6,456 nt of DNA from Chloroflexota bacterium (GTDB taxonomy: Bacteria > Chloroflexota > UBA6077 > JADZDV01): the NCBI GenBank assembly GCA_020850915.1, contig JADZDV010000080.1:1-6456 (forward strand), given 5' to 3'. Below the pieces are notes generated by a model, which was not told the origin of the DNA, did no database searches, and saw nothing but the letters and a program-made list of their open reading frames with translations. This document shows, in pieces, positions 1-5,272 of the stretch (position 1 is the first letter of the stretch; every line of letters begins with the position of its first letter). Made by a program: the position numbers and the translations under genes.

Positions 1-457
1 AAGGACCGAGGGCGAGGTACACCTCCCAGGTCGCGTCGGACTGGTCCCCCGGGTCGCGGCTGCGCTGGCGCTGCTCGAGGTGGCGACGAGCCGACTCCGG
101 CGACGTGGCCAGCGCCACGATCGCACTCTCCGCGCCGGCCTGCTCCGCCAGCGCGCAGGTCGGCTCCCGTTGGCGCTCCTTCAGGTTGGTGGCGTCGTAA
201 ATGACGGTCTCACCTCTCGCGAGGGCGGCACTCAGCAAGCGGCGACACTCGGCGTAGACCGCCTCACCCTCTGCCACGCTGTAGGCTGGCCTGGCGAAGA
301 GCTGGTGCCGGACGACGTCGCTCTGGACCATGCTCGCCCCCAGCCGCTCGGCCAGCCGGTAGCCGAGCCGCGTCTTGCCGGTGCCCGGCCGCCCAACGAG
401 CAGGACCAGGCAGGGGCGTGGAGGCGTGGGGTCCGGTGCGCTCCGATCATCGTGCAT
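1..457 (-). CDS. P-loop kinase (zeta-toxin/COG0645-like AAA ATPase), 3' part beyond left edge
   Basis: Reading leftward from an ATG at 457-455, the frame is open to the window edge, so the first 152 residues are visible and the C-terminus is missing. Seen directly: a Walker A motif GRPGTGKT at residues 22-29, SD at 46-47 followed by VVR, a DATN motif at 88-91, and a lid-like stretch with R130, R132, R134, DPGDQSDATW and VYL near 130-149. This motif order is typical of small predicted kinases of the zeta-toxin/COG0645/PNK-like group, which transfer the ATP gamma-phosphate to a small molecule or nucleic-acid end. The substrate cannot be told from the sequence. A GAGG lies 7 nt before the ATG, supporting this start. 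It diverges from the membrane-protein gene at 529. I see no antitoxin partner, so a toxin role is not supported. Confidence 0.85.
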   Translation of the reverse strand, partial: MHDDRSAPDPTPPRPCLVLLVGRPGTGKTRLGYRLAERLGASMVQSDVVRHQLFARPAYSVAEGEAVYAECRRLLSAALARGETVIYDATNLKERQREPTCALAEQAGAESAIVALATSPESARRHLEQRQRSRDPGDQSDATWEVYLALGP

Positions 458-483
458 GAGGTAGCCTCGGTGGCGAGGAGTCG

Positions 484-489
484 AGTATA
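484..489 (-). promoter_or_regulatory. -10-like element for the leftward kinase gene
   Basis: On the minus strand this reads TATACT, about 26 nt before the ATG at 457, so a start near 477 would give a leader of about 20 nt containing the GAGG. No convincing -35 hexamer is visible. The assignment rests on the -10 match and the position only. Confidence 0.35.
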
Positions 490-513
490 GCCACGCGGAC
501 GCCCCGGCACGGT

Positions 514-522
514 TGCTACAAT
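514..522 (+). promoter_or_regulatory. Extended -10-like element directly before the DUF624-like gene
   Basis: The sequence TGCTACAAT matches an extended -10 (TGnTAnnnT) and ends 6 nt before the ATG at 529. Transcription starting about 7 nt downstream would begin at or next to the start codon, giving a leaderless message. This agrees with the absence of a Shine-Dalgarno sequence in front of 529. No clear -35 is seen. Confidence 0.4.
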
Positions 523-528
523 CCAGCC

Positions 529-1257
529 ATGCTCGGCCCCGCCCGCGCGCTCTGGTGGGCGATCGTCGGCCTTCACGACGAGATCTTCCTCCTCCTGCGC
601 GCCAACCTCATCTGGTTCGTGACGGTGCTGCCAGTGGCCCTGCTCCTGTCCGGCACGCCGCTGGTGTCGATCGCCAGCCGCGAGACGGCGGTCTCGACGA
701 TTCCCCCCCTCTTCGTGACTGGCTTCCTGCTGCTCGTCGTGCCCGGGCCGGCAACGTTGGGCCTCTGCAGTCTGGCCGCCACGATGACCAGGCGTGACTC
801 GCCGCCGTTCTCGCAGCTCCTAACCACGCTCCGCCGCGACTGGCGACTGGGCCTGGCGACGATGTTCGTCGGCCTGCTGGGCGTAGGCCTGCTCGGCAGC
901 AACGTCTGGTTCTACTGGAGCGTGACGACTGGACTCGTGCGCTGGCTGAGCGTGCTGTGGCTGTACCTGCTCGTGTTCTGGATCGGCATGCAGCTCTACC
1001 TCGGTCCGGTCGCCGAGCTGCTGGGGGAGCGTCGGCTGTTCCATCTGTACCGGCGCGCCGCGGTCCTCGCCGTCGCGAATCCCCTGCAGACCTTCTGCCT
1101 GCTGCTAGTCGCGCTTGTCGTGGCAACGGCCAGCCTGCTCGCGGCGCCGCTGTACCTACTGGTTGCGATGGCCTACCTGGCGCTCGTCTCCACACGGATG
1201 CTCGACGACCTGCGCGCACGGTTTGACCGGAGCTCCGAGGCGGACAGCGCGCCGTGA
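529..1257 (+). CDS. DUF624/YesL-like multi-pass membrane protein
   Basis: The 242-residue protein has about five to six hydrophobic segments, near residues 22-41, 60-84, 108-130, 136-158, 178-200 and 203-221. Features resembling the YesL/DUF624 family are the early Asn-aromatic/Leu-Pro pattern (N26 IWF then LP at 34-35), a Gly-Pro-Ala at 73-75 after the second segment, and a basic RRDWRLG at 102-108 before the third. The length fits the family (about 200-240). YesL-like proteins are of unknown function and often sit beside transporters or signalling genes. There is no Shine-Dalgarno; the start was chosen because of the extended -10 just upstream and because the reading begins there. The Ser/Thr kinase starts 39 bp after its stop, so co-transcription is likely. 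The family call is by eye and could be a related but unnamed membrane family. Confidence 0.7.
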   Translation: MLGPARALWWAIVGLHDEIFLLLRANLIWFVTVLPVALLLSGTPLVSIASRETAVSTIPPLFVTGFLLLVVPGPATLGLCSLAATMTRRDSPPFSQLLTTLRRDWRLGLATMFVGLLGVGLLGSNVWFYWSVTTGLVRWLSVLWLYLLVFWIGMQLYLGPVAELLGERRLFHLYRRAAVLAVANPLQTFCLLLVALVVATASLLAAPLYLLVAMAYLALVSTRMLDDLRARFDRSSEADSAP

Positions 1258-1296
1258 GGCAGCCCGTGGGCGGGGCAGGCTGATGGAGCCCGGGCG

Positions 1297-3003
1297 ATGA
1301 CCGGCCGGGTCCTGAGCGGCCGGTACGAGCTGGGCGACCCGCTGGGAGAGGGCGGCATGGCGATCGTCTACCGGGGCCTTGACCGCGTACTGGGGCGCCC
1401 GGTCGCCATCAAGATGCTCCGCCCCCGGCTCTCTGAGGACCACGAGCTGATCGAGCGGCTGCAGCGGGAGGCCCGCGCCGCGGCGAAGCTCTCACATCCC
1501 AACCTGATCGACATCTACGATGTCGGCGAGGATCACGGTGACCACTTCATCGTGATGGCGCTGGCCGAGGGCGGGGATCTGGCGGAGCTCCTGGCCCACG
1601 AGGGCGCCCTGTCGCCGGCTCGGGTCGCCAGACTGGGGGCGCACCTGGCGCGAGCGCTGGACTACGCCCACAAGCACGGGGTGATCCACCGCGACGTGAA
1701 GCCGCACAACGTTCTCCTGGACGCGGAAGGACAGCCGAAGCTGACGGATTTCGGCATCGCGCGAGCCGTCGGCACCTCGCCGCTGACCACGGCTGGCATC
1801 GTCCTGGGAACGGTGCACTACATGGCGCCAGAGCAGGCGCGCGGGCAGCAGGTAGGACCGGCGGCGGACGTCTACAGCCTCGGCGCCATGCTGTACGAAG
1901 CGGCCACCGGCGAGCCGCCCTTCGACGCCGACAATCCGCTGGCGCTCGCCATGGCCCATGCCAGCCAGCCGCCGGTGCCGCCGCGGCAGCTCAATCCAAG
2001 CATTCCGCCGGCGCTGGAGCAGGTGATCCTCACGGCACTGGCGAAGGATCCGGCGGAGCGTCACGCCAGCGCCGCCGAGATGGCGATAGCGCTCGACGCG
2101 ATCGACAACCCGGTCAACCGGCGCACGGCCGTCATCGGCGCCGCGCCGGCCAGTGCGTCAAAGCCCACTGCGCGCCGCGCCGCCAGGCCAGCGCGCGGTG
2201 GGGCGCCAACCCCGGCCGCTGCCCCGCCCCCGCCCCCGCCACCGCACACCCCCGCCCCGCGACCCGCCCGGTCGGGCCTGGCCCCACAGCGCCGATCGTC
2301 CGGTTTCGGGCCGATGGTGCTGATCCTCATGCTGCTGGCAACACTCGGCTTCCTCGGTCTGGGCTGGATGCTGCTCGCTGGGTCCGGTCGCGGCAATCGC
2401 CCGCCGAGCACGCCGACGCCCGCTGTGTTGCCCACGCGAGCCGCCCCGGCTGTGGCCTCCCCGGCGGCGACGGCGACTCGTCAGGCATCGCCGACCGCCA
2501 CGGTCGCGGCCAGCCCAACAGCTTCGTCCACCTCAACCGCGGTCCCAACTGCTACTGCCAGGGTCACTGCCACCCCGGTTCCGCCGACCACGACGCCAGT
2601 GCCGCCCACGGTTCCCCCCGTCACCATGCCGGCCCTCATCGGCCGGCCGTTCGCCGAGGCCCAGGCCCAGCTCCGCGTGCGCCAGCTCCGTCCAGAGGTG
2701 ACGGAGGTCGCCGACCCGGCACGCCCGGACGGCGTTGTCCTGGACCAGGACCCGAAGCCGGATACGCCGCTCATCCAGGGATCGGCAGTCCGACTGACGG
2801 TGAACCGCCTGCCGATGGCTCCGGTGCCAAACGTCCAGGGCATGACTGAGGACGAAGCGCGGCGCGCCCTGGAGAGCAAGGGCTTCAAGGTTGCCACGGA
2901 CAGCGGGACCGGCGGGCGCAAGGGCGTGGTGTACGACCAGAGCCCGCAGCCAAACCTGCCCGCGCCGCCGGGCAGTACCGTTAAGATCACGGTTGGGCGC
3001 TGA
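1297..3003 (+). CDS. pknB: PknB-type Ser/Thr protein kinase with two C-terminal PASTA domains
   Basis: This is a 568-residue single-pass receptor kinase. The cytoplasmic kinase domain (about 10-270) has every catalytic element: glycine loop GEGGMAIV at 18-25, VAIK with Lys39, Glu58 in helix C, HRDVKPHN at 131-138, DFG at 151-153, activation-loop Thr164/Thr165, APE at 177-179 and Asp191. A Pro/Ala-rich, partly poly-Pro juxtamembrane linker (about 283-335) leads to one transmembrane helix (about 339-361). A Thr/Pro/Ala-rich extracellular stalk (about 366-442) then carries two PASTA repeats (about 443-505 and 508-567), each with the Asp-Gln-x-Pro signature (DQDPKP, DQSPQP). PASTA domains in this family bind muropeptides or lipid II, so the protein probably links cell-envelope state to Ser/Thr phosphorylation. 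Two repeats is at the low end of the usual range. GGAG lies 8 nt before the ATG. No partner phosphatase is visible. Confidence 0.96.
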   Translation: MTGRVLSGRYELGDPLGEGGMAIVYRGLDRVLGRPVAIKMLRPRLSEDHELIERLQREARAAAKLSHPNLIDIYDVGEDHGDHFIVMALAEGGDLAELLAHEGALSPARVARLGAHLARALDYAHKHGVIHRDVKPHNVLLDAEGQPKLTDFGIARAVGTSPLTTAGIVLGTVHYMAPEQARGQQVGPAADVYSLGAMLYEAATGEPPFDADNPLALAMAHASQPPVPPRQLNPSIPPALEQVILTALAKDPAERHASAAEMAIALDAIDNPVNRRTAVIGAAPASASKPTARRAARPARGGAPTPAAAPPPPPPPHTPAPRPARSGLAPQRRSSGFGPMVLILMLLATLGFLGLGWMLLAGSGRGNRPPSTPTPAVLPTRAAPAVASPAATATRQASPTATVAASPTASSTSTAVPTATARVTATPVPPTTTPVPPTVPPVTMPALIGRPFAEAQAQLRVRQLRPEVTEVADPARPDGVVLDQDPKPDTPLIQGSAVRLTVNRLPMAPVPNVQGMTEDEARRALESKGFKVATDSGTGGRKGVVYDQSPQPNLPAPPGSTVKITVGR

Positions 3004-3050
3004 CCGTCCATCGTTCCGCCGCCGAAACTCGACACGCCTGAGGAGAGCCG

Positions 3051-3584
3051 ATGCCGCTGCTGCACTACCTCGATCACTTCCCGACCGTGTCGGATGACAA
3101 CTTCATCGCGCCAGACGCCTACGTCGTCGGCCGGGTCACGCTGGGCCCCCAGAGCAGTGTCTGGTTTGGCTCAACGCTTCGCGGGGACGTCGAGCCGATC
3201 GCGCTCGGCCGGGGCGTGAACGTCCAGGAGCACTCTGTCATCCACACGGACAGCGGCCTGCCGGCCATCCTGGGCGACTACGTCAGTCTGGGCCATCACG
3301 CCATCGTCCACGGCGCCGTGCTCGAGGACCACGTCCTGGTCGCCATGAGCGCGACGGTGCTCTCCGGCGCGAAGATCGGCGCCGGTTCGATCGTCGCCGC
3401 GAACGCTCTGGTGCCCGAGGGGCGACAGATCCCGCCGCGTTCGCTGGTCGTAGGCACGCCGGGTAAAGTGCTCCGGGAGGTCACTGACGCCGAGTACGAG
3501 CGGATCGTCAGGACCGCCAGACACTACATGCAGCTCGCACAACAGTACCGTCAGACCGCCGAGCGGCGCGGCGCGAACGGATGA
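3051..3584 (+). CDS. Gamma-class carbonic anhydrase-like protein (YrdA/CamH-type left-handed beta helix)
   Basis: The 177-residue protein has repeating hexapeptides of a left-handed parallel beta helix through about residue 140 and a C-terminal helix (about 145-175). Putative metal ligands are His65 (in HSVIH), His82 and His87; the last two keep the 5-residue spacing of Cam His117/His122 as I recall it. RGD at 44-46 and Gln59 match other conserved positions. The acidic loop carrying the proton-shuttle Glu of archaeal Cam is absent, as in the CamH/YrdA subgroup, so reversible CO2 hydration is plausible but not certain; relatives include PaaY thioesterases and proteins with no known activity. 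AGGAG lies 5 nt before the ATG. The gene follows the kinase by 47 bp, and its stop overlaps the MeaB start (ATGA), which indicates translational coupling. It is probably cytoplasmic; no signal peptide is visible. Confidence 0.93.
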   Translation: MPLLHYLDHFPTVSDDNFIAPDAYVVGRVTLGPQSSVWFGSTLRGDVEPIALGRGVNVQEHSVIHTDSGLPAILGDYVSLGHHAIVHGAVLEDHVLVAMSATVLSGAKIGAGSIVAANALVPEGRQIPPRSLVVGTPGKVLREVTDAEYERIVRTARHYMQLAQQYRQTAERRGANG

Positions 3585-4534
3585 GCAATGCCCGTCCTGG
3601 CGACGGGAAGCCCCTGACGCCGGTCGAGGCCCGCCGCCTGGCGCGCCTGATCACCCGGGTCGAGCGCGGCGAGACCAGCCTGCCCGAGCTGCTCGGCGAA
3701 CGCGGCCGTCGACCGCGAGACGTCTATACGATCGGCGTGACCGGACCACCCGGCGCGGGTAAGAGCACCCTGGTGGACAAGCTGATCGGCGCGGCACGTG
3801 CCGCCGGGCTGACCGTCGGCGTGGGAGCGGTCGATCCCTCCAGCCCGTTCACGGGCGGCGCGTTGCTGGGCGACCGGGTGCGCATGCTGGCGCACTCGCA
3901 CGACCGGGGCGTCTTCGTCCGGAGCATGGCCGCGCGGCGGGCGCTGGGCGGGCTGGCGCCCGCGACGCGGGACGCCCTGCGACTGATCGGCGCGTTCGGC
4001 TTCGGCCTCGCCATGGTCGAGACCGTGGGGGTCGGCCAGAGTGAACTGGACGTAGTACGCGCAGTGGACACTGTGCTCGTCATCACCGTGCCCGGTCTGG
4101 GTGACGCCGTCCAGACGCTCAAGGCGGGTCTGCTGGAGATCGCGGACATCTTCGTCGTCAACATGGCGGACCGCCCCGGCGCCGACCGGACCGCGGCCGA
4201 GCTGTGCGCCATGCAGTCGCTCGCGCCGCGGGCGCGCGGCTGGACCGCGCCAGTCGTCCAGACCGTCGCCACGGAGCCGCGCGGCATCGACGAGCTGTGG
4301 GCCGCGATCGAGCGCCACCGCGCGTACCTGGAGCAATCCGGCGAAGGCGCCCGGCGCCGAGAAGAGCGGCGCGAGGAAGAGACCCTCGAGCTGGTCCAGC
4401 AGATGCTTCGAGCCCGCCTGGAAACGCGCCTGCGCGAGGAGCCCGAGTTGGCGGAAACGCTGGAGCAGGCAGCACAAGGCAGGGTCACGGCGCGCGAGGC
4501 GGCGGAGAGGATCGTGCGAGAGCTGAAAAGCTAG
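3581..4534 (+). CDS. meaB: MeaB/ArgK-family GTPase, methylmalonyl-CoA mutase chaperone
   Basis: The 317-residue length matches MeaB. Motifs in order: Walker A GPPGAGKST at 55-63, the family signature DPSSPFTGGALLGDR at 85-99, the switch region ETVGVGQSE at 147-155, and the G4 position NMAD at 194-197 followed by RPGAD. MeaB uses GTP hydrolysis to gate loading of adenosylcobalamin into methylmalonyl-CoA mutase and to protect that enzyme from inactivation. A charged helical tail (about 255-317) is consistent with the family's dimerisation segment. The G4 motif has Met where most GTPases have Lys (NKxD). The ATG overlaps the carbonic anhydrase stop by 4 bp with only a weak ribosome site, as expected for coupled translation. 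The mutase itself is not in the window. Confidence 0.95.
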   Translation: MSNARPGDGKPLTPVEARRLARLITRVERGETSLPELLGERGRRPRDVYTIGVTGPPGAGKSTLVDKLIGAARAAGLTVGVGAVDPSSPFTGGALLGDRVRMLAHSHDRGVFVRSMAARRALGGLAPATRDALRLIGAFGFGLAMVETVGVGQSELDVVRAVDTVLVITVPGLGDAVQTLKAGLLEIADIFVVNMADRPGADRTAAELCAMQSLAPRARGWTAPVVQTVATEPRGIDELWAAIERHRAYLEQSGEGARRREERREEETLELVQQMLRARLETRLREEPELAETLEQAAQGRVTAREAAERIVRELKS

Positions 4535-4853
4535 CAAGACATGTCACAAGGACGCCGAAGGAAGGATACCACGCCAACACGGCCAAGACTTGCTCTATGC
4601 GGTGCTCCAGAATCCCGCCGACTACATTCCCTGTCATCCGGACGCCCCCCATCATCCTGAGAGGGATAGAGTCCCGGGGAGTGTGAGTCATTATGGCGAA
4701 CCACCGAACTAGGCGGACGTGCTCGGGTCGGATCTAGACGGTACGCGGAATGGTCGTTCTGCGAACATGTCCTCCCACGTCAGAGTGTGCTCCACGCACA
4801 AGTCCGTGAGGCGGTGCCGCGCTGACAAAGGAGAACCCTGTCTGGCTGGGTAG

Positions 4854-4900
4854 AGACGGTCGTCGCTCGGGGGATCGCATGGGCAAGCGCGGGACCGTCT
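4854..4900. repeat. 8-bp inverted repeat upstream of the RAMA-methyltransferase promoter
   Basis: AGACGGTC (4854-4861) and its exact reverse complement GACCGTCT (4893-4900) are separated by 31 bp. A further direct copy of AGACGGT occurs at 4736-4742. The arms could form an operator or a long-loop hairpin, but arms of this length also arise by chance. Confidence 0.3.
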
Positions 4901-4921
4901 TGGCGCGCAACACTGATCCAT

Positions 4922-4944
4922 TTGGCCCCAAGGTGCGCTATGAT
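4922..4944 (+). promoter_or_regulatory. Candidate promoter of the RAMA-methyltransferase pair
   Basis: TATGAT at 4939-4944 is a good -10 match and would place transcription initiation near 4951, just at the first AAGATC repeat and about 46 nt before the ATG at 4997. No clear -35 hexamer lies 16-19 bp upstream, so activator dependence or a false match are both possible. A small dyad TTGG-CC-CCAA (4922-4931) lies just upstream of the -10 and could be an operator. Confidence 0.4.
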
Positions 4945-4951
4945 AGGCGCA

Positions 4952-4974
4952 AAGATCTAAAGATCCCAAGATCT
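4952..4974. repeat. Three tandem AAGATCY repeats at 8-bp spacing (RGATCY sites)
   Basis: AAGATC begins at 4952, 4960 and 4968. Each repeat holds an RGATCY hexamer: AGATCT at 4953-4958, AGATCC at 4961-4966 and AGATCT at 4969-4974. The array lies between the -10-like TATGAT (4939-4944) and the Shine-Dalgarno at 4987, so it would fall at the transcription start and in the early leader. The BglII/BstYI endonuclease family, to which the gene at 5956-6456 belongs, recognises AGATCT or RGATCY. Elsewhere in the window RGATCY sites are scattered singly (581, 1575, 2046, 3427, 4730, 5591, 6007, 6192). That the array is a regulatory site is an inference. Confidence 0.75.
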
Positions 4975-4996
4975 GGCAGAGCTTATGGAGGGGGGT

Positions 4997-5272
4997 ATGG
5001 CCCGGACCACTGGAACAACGTCGCTTGCGGACCTTATCCAGCGTGGACTGCTCCGAAGCGGGGAGCCCCTCGTACTCAGGCGTCGATCGGCGCCGCCGAT
5101 CGAGGGGAAGCTGGAGGGGGATGGGTCAATCACGATAGGTGGCATCTCATATTCAAGCCCCTCCACCGCGGCAAGGCATGTCCTTACTGGACACCCGATT
5201 GATGGGTGGCTCAGGTGGCGGGTGCCACGACTTGGAGACCGCAGTCTTGCTGAGCTTCGGGAGGGGAAGTGA
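4997..5272 (+). CDS. Small stand-alone RAMA-domain protein of the restriction-modification locus
   Basis: The 91-residue protein consists almost wholly of a RAMA-like (restriction enzyme adenine methylase associated) fold. It has SLADLIQRGLL near 9-19 with GEPL at 22-25, a strand pair around DGSITIGG (42-49), SYSSPSTAA at 51-59, and the closing GW..W signature at 70-74. RAMA domains usually occur fused to methylases or nucleases and are predicted to contact modified or target DNA. Here the domain is free and encoded directly before the methyltransferase, sharing a GTGA overlap. The start at 4997 was preferred over the in-frame ATG at 4985 because GGAGG ends 5 nt before it, whereas 4985 lacks a ribosome site. 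The role as methyl-DNA reader, specificity aid or autoregulator is inferred. Composition is less GC-rich than in the left cluster. Confidence 0.78.
   Translation: MARTTGTTSLADLIQRGLLRSGEPLVLRRRSAPPIEGKLEGDGSITIGGISYSSPSTAARHVLTGHPIDGWLRWRVPRLGDRSLAELREGK

Larger units (their letters stand above)
4535..4996. other. Gene-free stretch between the meaB cluster and the restriction-modification island
   Basis: No reading frame here has a recognisable domain or a good ribosome site. Frames of 40-90 codons exist on both strands but look like chance. The frame starting at 4542 reads protein-like for about 55 codons (with GQDLLYAVLQNPADY) to a stop near 4710 but has no start codon, so it may be the remains of a lost gene. 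Small palindromes occur: GACATGTC at 4538-4545, GTTCTGCGAAC at 4756-4766 and CCCGGG near 4673. An 8-bp inverted repeat lies at 4854-4900. The right end carries the candidate promoter and the AAGATC repeats, listed separately. No strong terminator follows meaB. Confidence 0.6.

Noticed and set aside
3551..4537. A 328-codon leftward frame opposite meaB.
   Set aside because: It is antisense to an intact MeaB, has no domain-like sequence, and long antisense frames are expected in very GC-rich coding DNA.
4756..4766. GTTCTGCGAAC as a LexA/SOS box.
   Set aside because: The half-sites face the opposite way and with the wrong spacing relative to the GAAC-N4-GTTC box, and no gene follows at a sensible distance.
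4829..4960. A short frame from CTG 4838 after the AAAGGAG-like sequence at 4828-4834.
   Set aside because: The start codon is non-standard, the product is only about 40 residues with no motif, and its stop lies in the AAGATC array.
4709..4969. An 86-codon leftward frame in the gap before the RAMA gene.
   Set aside because: It shows no recognisable domain or ribosome site, and it would cover the candidate promoter and repeats of the restriction-modification genes.
4952..4974. The three AAGATC repeats as a CRISPR or tandem-repeat array.
   Set aside because: Units are 8 bp with no spacers of CRISPR length and no cas genes; three units match restriction-site recurrence far better.
4879..5202. 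A 107-codon rightward frame starting at ATG 4879 and running through the RAMA gene in another frame.
   Set aside because: It has no ribosome site or recognisable motif, and the overlapping frame from 4997 shows clear RAMA signatures with a strong GGAGG.
4985..5272. Start of the RAMA gene at ATG 4985 rather than 4997.
   Set aside because: No Shine-Dalgarno precedes 4985, while GGAGG at 4987-4991 is ideally placed for 4997; the four extra residues add nothing to the domain.
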